DNA from: Pseudogymnoascus destructans
Lineage: Eukaryota > Ascomycota > Leotiomycetes > Thelebolales > Thelebolaceae
Length of the DNA: 64,000 nucleotides
Assembly: GCF_001641265.1 (NCBI RefSeq)
Contig: NW_020167522.1
Span: forward strand, 1,426,001 to 1,490,000
Direction: 5' to 3'
Positions 50,788 to 61,327 of this stretch are shown here, one piece after another (within the stretch, counting starts at the first letter, position 1; every line of letters starts with the position of its first letter). Position numbers and translations under genes: made by a program. The notes under the pieces are model-generated. The model did not search any database and was not told the DNA's origin. It saw only the letters and a list, made by a program, of their open reading frames with translations.

Positions 50788-53700
50788 AGACAGACCCTTA
50801 GGGCAAGTGGAGGCGAAACCTCCAAGAAACGGACCATCCGCATATGAGAGAAAGAATCATGGGAGGAGCGGAGTCTTCTCTCTTTCCCGACGCCAGACCC
50901 TGGTACGCAGCTTCACGCCGGTCCAAATTTGCGAGATTGGCGCAAACGCTTTCCACTATGAGATGATGCGAAGCGACTCCGAGTTCTTTACGACAAGCAT
51001 CTACGAGATCGACCAGATCATCCGAGAGAGGGAAGCGGCCGAGGACGAGGAAACGCTCCGCCTCATTCGGGACAAGCTTCCGCATATGCACCGCAACTAT
51101 TCCGATGCCTTCTCGAAGTCGGAATCTGATCAGCTTCCCCCGCATCGCATATACGATCACAAGATACAACTAGAAGCCCCTTTACCAAATGCCTTTTCGC
51201 CACTATACCGACAAAGCACCGAAGAGCTTAAGGCGACTAAGCAATACCTATTAGAGAACCTCGAGAAGGGCTTTATAGTCAATAGCAATAGCCCGTTTGC
51301 CTCCCCTATACTGTTCGTGAAGAAGGCAGATGGCAAACTGAGATTTTGTATCGACTACCGGAAGTTGAACGGACTTACCCGTAACGACCCCTACCCTATC
51401 CCGCGTATCGACGAACTACTAGGACGGGTGTCGAAAGCAAAAATCTTCACGAAGCTAGACATTAGGCAAGCCTTCCATCGTATACGAATGGACCCCGACT
51501 CCGAGGAGTACACGACCTTCCGGACTCGGTATGGATCCTACAAATGCAAAGTGCTGCCGTTTGGCCTAATGAACGGCCCCGCAACCTATCAGAGGTATAT
51601 GAACGACGTTCTTATGCAATACTTGGACGACTTCTGTACTGCCTACCTAGACGACATCCTAATCTACTCCGAGGACCCCGCGGAACACATGGACCACGTA
51701 CATAAGGTCCTCCAACGGCTTCGAGAAGCAGGACTACAAGCCGACATTAAGAAATGCGAGTTCAACGTAACCCGGACAAAGTATTTAGGCTATATCCTGA
51801 CTACTACCGGTGTCGAAGCGGATCCCGAGAAGATCGAACCCCTCCGGAATTGGATCCGGCCAACAACTGTCACAGGCGTGAAGTCTTACCTTGGATTCTG
51901 CGGCTTCTACCGCCAATTTATCAGAAATTTCGGGAAAATAGCCAAGCCTCTCACCACTATCACCAGCCCCTCAGAACCGTTCCTGTGGACTGACGAATGT
52001 GAGAACGCTTTTGAAGAAATGCGCCGACAGCTTTTAGCCGTGCAGGCGCTCCACCACTTCAACCCCGAATTGCCTACGAAGCTGGAAACAGACTCTTCTG
52101 ATGGAGTCGTAGCCGGTGTCCTTTCTCAGGAACACCCCGACAAGCGATGGTATCCTGTAAGCTTCTACAGTCACATCCTATCTGGGCATGAGATCAATTG
52201 GGAGATCCACGACAAGGAACTGTTCGCCATCGTCAAAGCGTTCGCAAAATGGAGGCCAGAATTAGCATCGGTACGCCACCGAATCGACGTCTATACAGAT
52301 CACCGATCGCTGGAATACTTCATGTCAACGAAGGTTCTCACGGCGAAGCAGGTTCGGTGGATGGAGCTACTCTCCGACTTCAATTTTTCTATTGCGTATA
52401 CTGCTGGCAAGAACAATCAGAAGGCAGATATACTGAGCCGAAGAGAGCAAGACCTGATTACGCAACAGAAGGTCAAACTCGACAGCCGTGCGAGGGTGCT
52501 GTTAGGCCCAGTCCGACTACACTCCCGAATCAGTGCCGAATTAGCACAAACGTACGTGGCCTCGATCAATGCGATGGACGCCCCGAACACCCAGGTCCCC
52601 TTTGACCTGATAGAAGTGCTCTGCGCGGATAATAGGAGGTCGTTCACCGACACTCGCGCGAAAGACCCCCTACCTAACGGGTTTACAATGAAGGACCAAC
52701 TCTTGCTATACAAAGGTCGACTGTGCGTAAACCGGCACACCGAGTTATGTACGAAACTCATACGGGAAGCACACGATCAAGTATCAGTAGCCCACCCTAG
52801 TGGCAGGAAAACTTATCAGTTACTCGCCCCGAAGTATCATTGGGTCGGAATGGAAGCGGATTGCCTCCGATATGTGCGCAACTGCGTGACGTGCCGACTT
52901 TCTCACACTAGCGTGACGAAGCAGCAAGGCTTCTTACACCCCCTACCGGTACCCGAATACCCCATGCAACACCTAACGATGGACTTTAAGGAATTCCCAA
53001 AGGATAAACACGGATTCGACAGCATCCTTGTGTTCATGGACCGACTCGGTAAGGGTTCGGTGTCCATACCGTGTCATAAGACCACCGATGCCCGCCAAAT
53101 GGCGCAGCTATTCATCGAATGGATATATCGATTCGGACACACCCCGGAGTCGATCATTAGTGATCGCGGACCCCAATTCATATCAGCTTTCTGGCGAGAG
53201 TTCTGCCGAATCATAGGGGTCAAGATTAAGCTGTCGACAGCCTATCACAAGCAGACCGACGGGCAGACGGAAATCATGAATCGGTATATCGATCAGAGAC
53301 TGAGGCCCTTCGTATCACATTACCAGGATAACTGGAGCGAGCTCATTCCCATCATGGATCGGGTGCAAATGACCCTTCCCCATGCCTCGATCGGAATGAC
53401 CCCCTACCGACTCAAGTACGGAACTGATCCGCGCACCAGTTGGGACTGGGAAACCCCGAAAGCCACGACCCCTAGGGAAGTCATGAACCAGAAGGAAGCC
53501 AAAGCAGTAGCAAACCGCATGCACTCCGCATGGATTTACGCAAAGGAGAACATGGCCAAAGCACAAGAGGATATGTCTAAATACGCGAATCGACGCCGAC
53601 GAGCCATTGACTGGGACGTAGGAGACAAGGTTTACCTATCGACCAAGAATCTGAAAAATCACCGCCCTAGCCGTAAGCTGGGGCAACAATGGGTCGGACC

Positions 53701-54169
53701 CTATACGGTACTGGAACAAATCGGACATGCCTTCCGACTAGACCTACCGAAGGGTTCCCAAATACACGATGTCTTCTCTCCAGACGTACTCATCAAGGCT
53801 CCGAATAACCCGCTGCCCGGTCAAGCAGCGCCTGAGCCAAGCAGCAAAGTCGTAGACGGCCTAGAGGAGTGGGAGGTCGAAAAGATCCTCGCCGTAAGGA
53901 TCCGGCGAAAACAACTTCAATACCAGGTATCCTGGGTCGGATACGATCCGGACCCGGAATGGTACCCCGCCTCAAACTTTAAGAACTCCCCCTACAAAAT
54001 CCGGGAGTTCCACGCGGAGTACCCAAACCTGCCAGGACCGCCGCAGGACCTACCCGGCTGGATCACGGAATGGGAGACAGGCAAACCAAGCTACGATCAC
54101 GAGAGGCACGGCAAAGCAGAGGAAAACAGCGTCGTTGCCACCTACGACACTAAACTAAACACCCTCTAA
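50780..54169 (+). CDS. Gypsy pol: RT, RNase H, integrase, chromodomain
   Basis: Open from 50780 to TAA 54169, about 1,129 codons with no internal stop, in the gag frame. RT: FCIDYRKLNGLT, KLDIRQAFHRI, YLDDILIYSED. RNase H: KLETDSSDGVVAGVLSQ, YTDHRSLEYFM. Integrase: zinc finger with H..H..C-x2-C (HDQVSVAHPSGRK..NCVTCRLSH), catalytic MDFKEFPKDKHGFDS, SIISDRGPQFIS, and YHKQTDGQTEIMNR. The C-terminal chromodomain (EEWEVEKILAVRIRRKQLQ, WVGYDPDPEWYP) marks a chromovirus that may target heterochromatin. All catalytic Asp residues I can see are in place. Confidence 0.94.
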   Translation, partial: TYKDRPLGQVEAKPPRNGPSAYERKNHGRSGVFSLSRRQTLVRSFTPVQICEIGANAFHYEMMRSDSEFFTTSIYEIDQIIREREAAEDEETLRLIRDKLPHMHRNYSDAFSKSESDQLPPHRIYDHKIQLEAPLPNAFSPLYRQSTEELKATKQYLLENLEKGFIVNSNSPFASPILFVKKADGKLRFCIDYRKLNGLTRNDPYPIPRIDELLGRVSKAKIFTKLDIRQAFHRIRMDPDSEEYTTFRTRYGSYKCKVLPFGLMNGPATYQRYMNDVLMQYLDDFCTAYLDDILIYSEDPAEHMDHVHKVLQRLREAGLQADIKKCEFNVTRTKYLGYILTTTGVEADPEKIEPLRNWIRPTTVTGVKSYLGFCGFYRQFIRNFGKIAKPLTTITSPSEPFLWTDECENAFEEMRRQLLAVQALHHFNPELPTKLETDSSDGVVAGVLSQEHPDKRWYPVSFYSHILSGHEINWEIHDKELFAIVKAFAKWRPELASVRHRIDVYTDHRSLEYFMSTKVLTAKQVRWMELLSDFNFSIAYTAGKNNQKADILSRREQDLITQQKVKLDSRARVLLGPVRLHSRISAELAQTYVASINAMDAPNTQVPFDLIEVLCADNRRSFTDTRAKDPLPNGFTMKDQLLLYKGRLCVNRHTELCTKLIREAHDQVSVAHPSGRKTYQLLAPKYHWVGMEADCLRYVRNCVTCRLSHTSVTKQQGFLHPLPVPEYPMQHLTMDFKEFPKDKHGFDSILVFMDRLGKGSVSIPCHKTTDARQMAQLFIEWIYRFGHTPESIISDRGPQFISAFWREFCRIIGVKIKLSTAYHKQTDGQTEIMNRYIDQRLRPFVSHYQDNWSELIPIMDRVQMTLPHASIGMTPYRLKYGTDPRTSWDWETPKATTPREVMNQKEAKAVANRMHSAWIYAKENMAKAQEDMSKYANRRRRAIDWDVGDKVYLSTKNLKNHRPSRKLGQQWVGPYTVLEQIGHAFRLDLPKGSQIHDVFSPDVLIKAPNNPLPGQAAPEPSSKVVDGLEEWEVEKILAVRIRRKQLQYQVSWVGYDPDPEWYPASNFKNSPYKIREFHAEYPNLPGPPQDLPGWITEWETGKPSYDHERHGKAEENSVVATYDTKLNTL

Positions 54170-54323
54170 GCCAGGGCACCCTCAGAGCCGTAGCCCTTGC
54201 GGAAGCCACCCTTCCCAAACGTCTCACCGGCGTCGCAACAAGCGGCTACCACCATGAGAGACGAAGGGTCGAAGTGACCCCACGCGAAAGACCACGCCCG
54301 AGTTCCCTCCGACACAGGGCCTA

Positions 54324-55071
54324 TCACCCAAGGTCGACGGTCACCCCCTCCTCCGCCACCTCCTCCGCCCCCCTCTTCCTCTTCTTCCCCCCACCACTGC
54401 CCACCTTCGCCGCCGCGGCGAGGACGTCGGGGATCCTCTCCACCAACTCCCCCACCGCATCCACCGCAGAAGCCACCCCATCAAGGGCAGCGATCTCCTT
54501 CTCCTGGTTCACCAGGATCAGGGCCGATTTCTGGCCCACGACGGCCACGGCCTGGCGGACCCGCTACGGTCGTCAGCGCGAGAACCAAAAACACACAAGG
54601 GAAACGGAAAACTTACCTCCAGGCCGTCCTCGACGGCGGCGCGGAGGGCGCAACTCTCCATATAGGCCGAAAGCTCGGCCGGGGAGCGGAACTTCGGCAT
54701 ATTGGCGGTGGCCAATGTGACCACACGCCCAATCTCCGCCGCAGCGGCCTTGATGGCGGCGGGGACGGGAGGGTTTGCTGCCTCGGCAGCCAGGAGCTTC
54801 TGGTACTCCGGGCCAGCAAACCAGGAGATCTATCTCCAGAGGTCAGCGACGAGGCAGACAGACAAACCACAAAACCGAAAACCAAACGAGAACCCACCGG
54901 AACACACGTTGCGTGTTGGGCCACGCAGCGCTCACACTTGGAGCTTTCCAAGCTCCACACACACGAGACGGCGGGATCTCCGTCCTTCTTGCGCCCTTTG
55001 GCACGCACGCAGCGCATACACTGCTGGCGGAAAGCCACAGTGAGGGCGCCGGGAGGAGGGGGAACCGGCAT
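54324..55071 (-). CDS. Antisense six-cysteine gene of the gypsy element
   Basis: On the minus strand, between pol and the 3' LTR. Coding exons 55071-54898, 54829-54617 and 54563-54324 join in phase to 208 residues; introns are 68 and 53 bp. Two more introns appear in the 5' leader (55225-55176 with GTAAGT and TTTTTAG; 55150-55087). The protein starts MPVPPPPGALTVAFRQQ, then C-x2-C-x15-C-x8-C-x2-C-x6-C (CMRCVRAKGRKK to ATC), a first intron right after CVP, an Ala-rich helical middle (FAGPEYQKLLAAEAA), and a basic GGGKKRKRGAEE near the end, a likely nuclear signal. It resembles a stretched Zn2Cys6 cluster. The frame is intact in this young element. The function is unknown; DNA binding is inferred. 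Confidence 0.82.
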
Positions 55072-55636
55072 CTTCAAATTGGAAATCTGCGATTTCCCGT
55101 CAGCCCAACCCAAGTTATCACCACCGCGCCAGCGCGGTTCCGTCACCTACCAAATCGTTCGTTGTGTTTTTGTATCTAAAAACAACCTGTTAGCATCCAG
55201 CTGTACCATCGGAAGGGCCACTTACCTGTCTCGGGAGGGGGTCAGCGTCGTTGTTGTGAAGAAAACAACAAGTTGTGGGCGAAGCTCGAATTCATATTCT
55301 GGCTTATAACAAAGCCGTCCGAATCGGGTTAGCGCGAAATTTCCCCCTTACATCGAAATTCTATGTCGACACATACCGCGCGGACCCTATTCGATACCAA
55401 TACGGACCCTCGCAACACTAATCGCCGCGTACACAACAAGGACGCGACTTTGCGCAAACGGATTCAGACCACTTCTAGTGCCTATACGGCCGCCTACCAT
55501 CAGCCTTCTGGACAAACAAAGGGCATTCTAGTCTTGGCGCCCGCACCTCACCCACCAACCCAAACAAGGGCTCGTCGCGGCAGCTACTCGGCTTGCGTGC
55601 TTTGAGGACAAAGCACCTTCTCAAGGCGGGGGGTAG

Positions 55637-55935
55637 TGTAAGGATGCCTCCTTACTCGGGGTAGTTACGGCCGTCACGTGGCGTCATCGAGACTTGGGGC
55701 CGTTACGGGTCAGTCGCGACTGACAGCCTTAGGCACATAACGTAAGGAAGCCTTAGGCAAACAGGGAGCTAGCTGAGTCGGAGCGGTTTCGGGTATTTTA
55801 AGGGAACAGTCATACAGGGTTACACCTTCATCTTTTTTGTATCCTTCGTAGTAGACCTATAGGATTGCACCGACTCATATCCGACTCGCACTCCCATATG
55901 CCACTTCTCGTGATACGGTGCCCTGCGTCCTTACA
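55637..55935 (+). repeat. Gypsy 3' LTR (299 bp)
   Basis: Partner of 48144-48442; followed by CCACC. Confidence 0.97.
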
Positions 55936-56038
55936 CCACCACTCTGATGCATTTGAAGAATATTGCAGGAACACAACATTATTGCTCTTTGTATGCCTGC
56001 TCACTCTTCTCACATACTCCAGCCACTCGATGTAGGTC
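55936..56038 (+). pseudogene. Pogo transposase fragment, right of the gypsy insertion
   Basis: Encodes HHSDAFEEYCRNTT, then a frameshifted version of the PAHSSH/LQPLDV motif. It joins the fragment at 48105-48143 and abuts another pogo copy at 56039. Confidence 0.8.
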
Positions 56039-57183
56039 GTGAATATTAGGTGTATTGTATTAAACAGTATCAACTTTGATGAGACAGGTTTTCAAATGGG
56101 CATTATTACAACAGCAATGGTTGTTACAAACTCTAAACGGCAGAATCAACCTAAAGCAATTCAACCTAGAAACAGAGAGTGGGCAACAGTAATTCAAGGG
56201 ATTAATGCGCAAGGATGGTCAATCCTACCATTTATTATTATAAGTAGGAAGAACCATCTCTTAACATGGTATGAAGATATACCGCAAGATTGGATTCTTG
56301 CAGTAAGTGAGAATGGATGGACGACAAATGAACTTAGATTTCAATGGATCTAACATTTTCATAAGCATACAAAGCATTGTACAGTTGGTGCACATCGCCT
56401 GTTAATTCTAGATGGCTATGAGAGTCACTATTCTCTACCGTTTAAGCAATACTGTAAGAAGAATGGTATAATATTACTTTATATACCTCTGCACTCATCT
56501 AATCTACTTCAACTGCTTGATGTTACTTGCTTTGGACCACTTAAGAAGGCATATGGACGGCAAGTTGAGAGCTTAATCCACACTCATATAAACCATGTGA
56601 CGAAAGTTGAGTTTCTTCCTGCCTTTAAGCAGGCTTTCATAGACGCAATCACAAAGCAGAACATCTACAGTAGCTTTCGAGCTACAGGACTAGTTCCATT
56701 CTGTCCTAATGTTGTGTTGTCACAGCTTGACATTCAACTACGGCCTTTAACACCACCAACCTTTAAGGATGCTTCATAGGAACCTAAAACACCACACAAT
56801 CTAATAGAGCTAGCAAGTCAAACTACACATCTTAAAGATCGCATTATATGCCATCAAAATAGCTCACTAACTCCAGACCAGTTGCTAAGAGGTGCTCAAA
56901 CAATGGTGCATTCTGCTGTTCTAATTAAGGCGGAAGTTTAGGCCTTACAACAAGCAAATGAAGTTGCAAGTTAGCGCAAAAAGCAAAAAAGAAACGTATA
57001 AAAGAAGGAGGGTGCATTACAATTCAAGAAGGGCAGGATGTACTTGCTCACCTAGCTGTAGAGGAGCAAATATCTTAAGAACTACAACAGGGTGGCGGGG
57101 TTGAAAGACAGCAACGACGTTGTAGAGTTGTAGTAAGACTAGGCATAATGCTCGCACATGCCAAAGGGGATTACGAAGATACT
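56039..57183 (+). pseudogene. Degenerate pogo transposase (5' truncated)
   Basis: Translation shows NFDETGFQMGIITTAMVV (first Asp), NREWATVIQGIN, LLILDGYESHYS (second), a degraded LLQLLDVTCFGPLKKAYGRQ, then FLPAFKQAFIDAITKQN and the TPPTFKDAS / HQNSS tail. Several stops (56351, 56777, near 56940) make it dead. It starts at the first catalytic motif. Confidence 0.88.
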
Positions 57184-57191
57184 ATAGAATA

Positions 57192-59050
57192 ACGTACATG
57201 TATAGCGAAAGCGCCAAACAAGCGAAAGCGCCAAAATTATCTACCCTCACGACAAACATTGCGATAAATCTACCACAACATTAGAAATCAATTGAAACTA
57301 CTCGGAGTCCTCTTCCTCAGAGGTGTCTATTACAATCTGACACGTGCGTGCATTGTGCCCAGTCTCACCACACTTGCCACAGCGACGGGCACGGGTTTCT
57401 TGCCTTGGCTTCCGACCACGGCTTGCCCTTATTTCCTGCTCTACCTGCTGCACAACATCCCTCTCATCCTGTAGCTCTTGCGCCCCTTGTTGACTAAGTG
57501 ATCCTCCTTGCTGTAGTCGTGTTTTCCTAGCTCTCCGGCGCTTGCTTAGTACTTCATTTGCCTGTCGTAGGTTTTGGTTCTCTGCCTTTAGCAGTGCTAA
57601 TTGATGCATTATTTGCGATGCACCCTTTGTAAACTGGTCAACAGCTGCATAGATTGAGGTTGGAGAGCTATTTTGATGGCGTGAAATCTGAGTTTTAATA
57701 AATGTAGACTGTGACATAGCTTCAATTGGGTTGTTTGGTGTCTGAGAAACCCAAGGTTGAGCAGTACCTGGGCGGGAGCTTGGAGGCGTTGGTGTCCTTA
57801 ACTTAAGATCAAGTGTAGATATCACTCTCTCAGGGTCAAATGGAAGAAGCCCTGCCCCTCGGAACCCGCCTCGAATGTTACTTTCCGTCATTGTAGTGTT
57901 AAATGCAGCGTGGAAGGCAGGAAAAAGTCATCCTTTGTAATATGAGAAATATGAGCCTGCATCATATCTTCAATTTGCCGACCATAGGCCTGCTTTAACG
58001 GGCCGAAACAGCCAACATCAAGTGGCTGGAGTAGATGAGAAGAGTGAGCAGGCATACAAAGCGTAATAATGTTGTGTTCCTTGCAGTACTCCTCAAACTC
58101 ATCTGAGTGGTGGCTCTCATGACCATCAAGGACTAACAAGCGATAACCACCAACACTCCGGGCCTTTGTATGCTTCTCAAAGTGCTGAATCCAATCCATG
58201 CCTCTCTCGTTTGTAGTCCAGCCATTTTCAGTAACAGAAATCACCCAATCGCTTGAAAATCCACTATTCTCATACCAAGATGTAAGGTGGTTTTTGCCTG
58301 CAACAATGATAAATGGTGGTACTGCCCAACCTTGAGAACTAACGCCTTGGATTACTGTAACCCATTCCCGATTACCAGGCTGTACCTTCTTTGCTTTTGC
58401 CCGCCCGTCTGAGCTTGTTACAACCATAGCAGTTGAGATAACGCCCATCATAAACCCAGTCTCATCAAAGTTGTAGATATCTGCTTCATCGATACCATAT
58501 TTCGCAATTGTGTTACGCACAAGCTCAAACCAGCCATTAATAACTTCTGGATCTTCGCACTTAGCCCTCTGGTAGTCGTATTTGCGCTGAAAGCGTGTCT
58601 GGAGCTCTACACGCCGCTTAACAAAGTTTGAAGCCCAACGCGACCCAACGCGTGACGCGTCGCGTGTTGCAAGTAGTCGACTTGCCATATCTTCAACAAC
58701 AGACAGCCGAGGAGGAAACCCTTTGGCAGCTAGGTCGAGTATATACTGAACAAGGACGGACTCCTCTAGGTTAGTTAATTTCTGTGAGTTGGCTTGGATA
58801 TCGCGTCGTGAAGGTACACCTTCTAGACGATGACCTAGCTTGCGGTGGTCCACAGAATAGATCCTAGCAGCAACTCGAAGGCGTAACTTTGGGTCGCTTT
58901 GCATAGCCTGGATAGCTAGCACTAATTGGCTTTCATCGTTTTTATGGGGCATGTTTTGTTGTTGAGGAATTTAACATTTAGTTGGGGGGTTTGGTCACCG
59001 CATCATTTTGGCGCTTTCGCTTGTTTGGCGCTTTCGCTATAAATGTACGT
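57192..59050 (-). mobile_element. Full-length pogo/Fot1 element (1,859 bp)
   Basis: About 46-bp terminal inverted repeats begin ACGTACATGTATAGCG (left) and ACGTACATTTATAGCG (right, inverted). Each contains two copies of GCGAAAGCGCCAAA separated by a few bases. TA dinucleotides flank both ends (57190-57191 and 59051-59052), as expected for this superfamily. Confidence 0.9.
57298..58952 (-). pseudogene. Pogo transposase with a single frameshift
   Basis: ATG 58952 (MPHKNDESQLVLAIQAMQSD) starts a psq/CENP-B type helix-turn-helix pair (to about residue 150), then the DDE domain: NFDETGFMMGVISTAMV, LLVLDGHESHHSDEFEEYC, SHLLQPLDVGCFGPLKQAYG. At about 57900 the frame shifts by one base near DDFFLP. 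The second frame (to 57298) continues with FHAAFN, FRGAGLLPFDPERVIS, a coiled coil, a basic RRRARKTRLQQGG and the zinc knuckle CGKCGETGHNARTC. Apart from that shift I see no stop, so it decayed recently and might be restored in sister copies. Confidence 0.9.
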
Positions 59051-59484
59051 TAGGTGTATGCTTAATTTAATTGATTTTCTAGTCTATAGTAGTTGTTGTT
59101 AGAAAGTTTGTTACGATCTGTCAATTGCGTGCAACACACATTTGTATGTGACACTCGCTTATAGAGGACATTATATTACTACAATGAATTCACAACTATC
59201 TAATGCGCTGTTATAGCATGATAGTGAGCAATTTGACACTGAACAATTTGAAACCCTAAGTTCATCTATACTTAAACATACACCATCCTTTCCCTCTGTC
59301 TCTGTAATAATAACTATAAGCAAACAATTTTTAAAGGTCTAGGACCATACTTTAAACACTGACTTCTAAACGATAGAAGACACAGAGGTTTCTTGCGTAA
59401 GGTTGACTTACCAGAGGAGGCAGGGGATTAGACACAAAGGCTTTCCAAGTAACACGTTACAGTCTTGTAAAGAATACTATATTG

Positions 59485-59550
59485 AGTTGAGCACGAAGCT
59501 CCTATCTAAGGAAATACTATCTACTTATCTAGTGGCATCGTGCCAAAGGG
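59485..59550. repeat. Inverted copy of the 45479-45545 repeat
   Basis: GAGTTGAGCACGAAGCTCC to CGTGCCAAAGGG, nearly the reverse complement of 45479-45545. Confidence 0.65.
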
Positions 59551-59651
59551 AACTGTAAGGAACTGTACAGGTTCTAACAGTTCCATCCTAAGGAACTGTA
59601 GAAACTGTAGGAACTGTATGAGTTTCAACAGTCTTCACAGTTCCATCCTAA

Positions 59652-60023
59652 TGTAAGGATGCCTCCTTACCTAGATACTCGAAGAACCTGCCTCAGAGCT
59701 GTTACGGTCACTACAAGCATGAAATCTGACTCGGTGTGGTTTCGAACCAGTAGAGAAGCACATAGCGAGTTACACTATAGTGGGGGACGGTAAGGGTGTA
59801 GGGTTCAGGGTCGATGCAGACCTGTTGCGGTGGAAAGTTCAGGGCTAGGGTTGGGATAACCGAGTTGGGCCCGTTTCGGGTACTTAAGGAAACAGACTCA
59901 ATGGGGTTCCCCCTTCATCTTTTTTGTATCCTTCGTAGTAGACCTATAGGATAGCATCCGTTTAGCCTCCGACTGGCACTCTCATATGCTATTACTGTGA
60001 GCTGGGTGCCCTGTGTCCTTACA
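59652..60023 (+). repeat. Solo LTR, family Y (372 bp), TSD CCTAA
   Basis: TGTAAGGATGCCTCCTTACC..GTGTCCTTACA, with CCTAA at 59647-59651 and 60024-60028. Inserted at the broken end of a pogo transposase. Confidence 0.95.
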
Positions 60024-60491
60024 CCTAAGTTCCGACCTATTTGCCCTCATATTTTCCACTAGTCTAAACCACGCGCCAATTAGTTCAGGATCTTCGCACA
60101 AGGCCCTTTGGAAGTCGTAAACGCAATTAAAATGCGTCTTTATTTCTGGACGTCGTTGTACAAATCGGTGGGCCCAGAGCTTCCCGACGCACCTCCCTCC
60201 ACGCGATTCGAGTATAAAATTTGCCATATCTTCTACACCAGCAAGCCGGGGTGCAAATCCTCTTGAATTCATATCAAGTATATTCCAAATAACCACCTCT
60301 TCTTCTAGTATAGTTAATTTCGTCATTGCAGGCCAGCATTCGTAGACAGTAGTCCAGCCATTCATTCTGTCGCAGAGTGTAGAATGAGGTACTTCATAGA
60401 GCTTAGCAGCCTTCCGACGACTTAGATTTTTTGATGTTTGGATAGCCTCGATAGCTAGAATTATTTTTGCTTCTTGGGTAATCACTGACAT
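60024..60491 (-). pseudogene. Pogo transposase N-terminal half
   Basis: ATG 60491 (MSVITQEAKIILAIEAIQTS) encodes the psq helix-turn-helix (LSRRKAAKLYEVPHSTLCDR) and the CENP-B-like domain (LTILEEEVVIWNILDMNSRGFAPRL..LWAHRFVQRRPEI). It breaks off before the DDE region, next to the Y LTR. Confidence 0.88.
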
Positions 60492-60564
60492 AGTAAAAGG
60501 TGGAAAAAATGTGTTAAGTTAGAGGGTAGGAAATTCGAGAAAAGTGTCTGAGGTACTGATATGT

Positions 60565-61327
60565 CTGACGTACTGATAAACCACGTTAGTACCACGAGCA
60601 ACAAAGGAGCTATATACTCCAAGCCCTGAGAATCGTACGTTTATTACAGTAATAGAGACAGTATCTGCAGCTGGAAAAGTGATTCCACCTGTACTTATCA
60701 TTCCGGGCAAAGTTCATATGGATTTGTGGTAACCTGAGAACCTCAAGAGTAGTGAGCTGATACTACTCTCCGAAACTGGCTATGTGAACAGTGAGCTTGC
60801 CTTACAGTGGCTACAGCATTTTGCTGAGCATACTGCTCAGTACGATGATGGGAGTGGGAATCCCAAGGTTCTACTCCTTGATTCTCATATAAGCCATACG
60901 AGCGATGATTTCATCATTGCAGCAGACGAATTGAACATTATCTTATTCGGCTTTCCTAGCCATCTTACACACGTCTTACAGCCATTAGACGTGGGATATT
61001 CCAGCCATATAAGCACTGGCACCAAGAGGCTGTACTTTATGCCATACGGAACATGGACGTTACGTACGACCTACCCTCGTTTATGAGAGATCTTACCAAA
61101 ATTTGGGACCAGACTTTTAAGGAGTCTAATATTACTTCAGCTTTCCGGAAAGCTGGAATCTGGCCCAATTCCGTAAGGAAGGCCTCCCAATTCCTCCTAA
61201 GTTTGAGGAGCCAATTCGGGAGCCAGAAGCCCCTGAAAGCGAGTGTGAAAGCCATGCCTCGTTGTCGATGCCTTCGTCTACTTATTTTAGCTCGCCCACC
61301 AACCAAGACTATTACCATTTATAGTTG
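60565..61327 (+). pseudogene. Pogo-like DDE remnant, opposite orientation
   Basis: The plus strand encodes ENRTFITVIETVSAAGKVIP, SELALQWLQHFAEHT, VLLLDSHISHTSDDF (second Asp) and FPSHLTHVLQPLDVG, then after a shift MRDLTKIWDQTFKESNITSA and FRKAGIWPNSVRKA. At least one stop is inside. The tail lacks the zinc knuckle. It lies head to head with the 60024-60491 fragment, from a different, more diverged lineage. Confidence 0.8.

Larger units (their letters stand above)
48144..55935 (+). mobile_element. Complete young Ty3/gypsy chromovirus-type retrotransposon (7,792 bp)
   Basis: Two 299-bp LTRs (48144-48442 and 55637-55935) appear to differ at a single base (ACTCGG against ACTTGG). The element is flanked by identical CCACC (48139-48143 and 55936-55940). 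The order is leader, gag, protease, RT-RNase H-integrase, chromodomain, then 1.5 kb with an antisense spliced gene, and a purine tract AAGGCGGGGGGTAG before the 3' LTR. LTR identity means insertion was very recent. Confidence 0.97.

Noticed and set aside
60519..60710. Minus-strand frame starting MPGMISTGGITFPAADTVSI
   Set aside because: It is the antisense of the pogo-like DDE remnant read on the plus strand.
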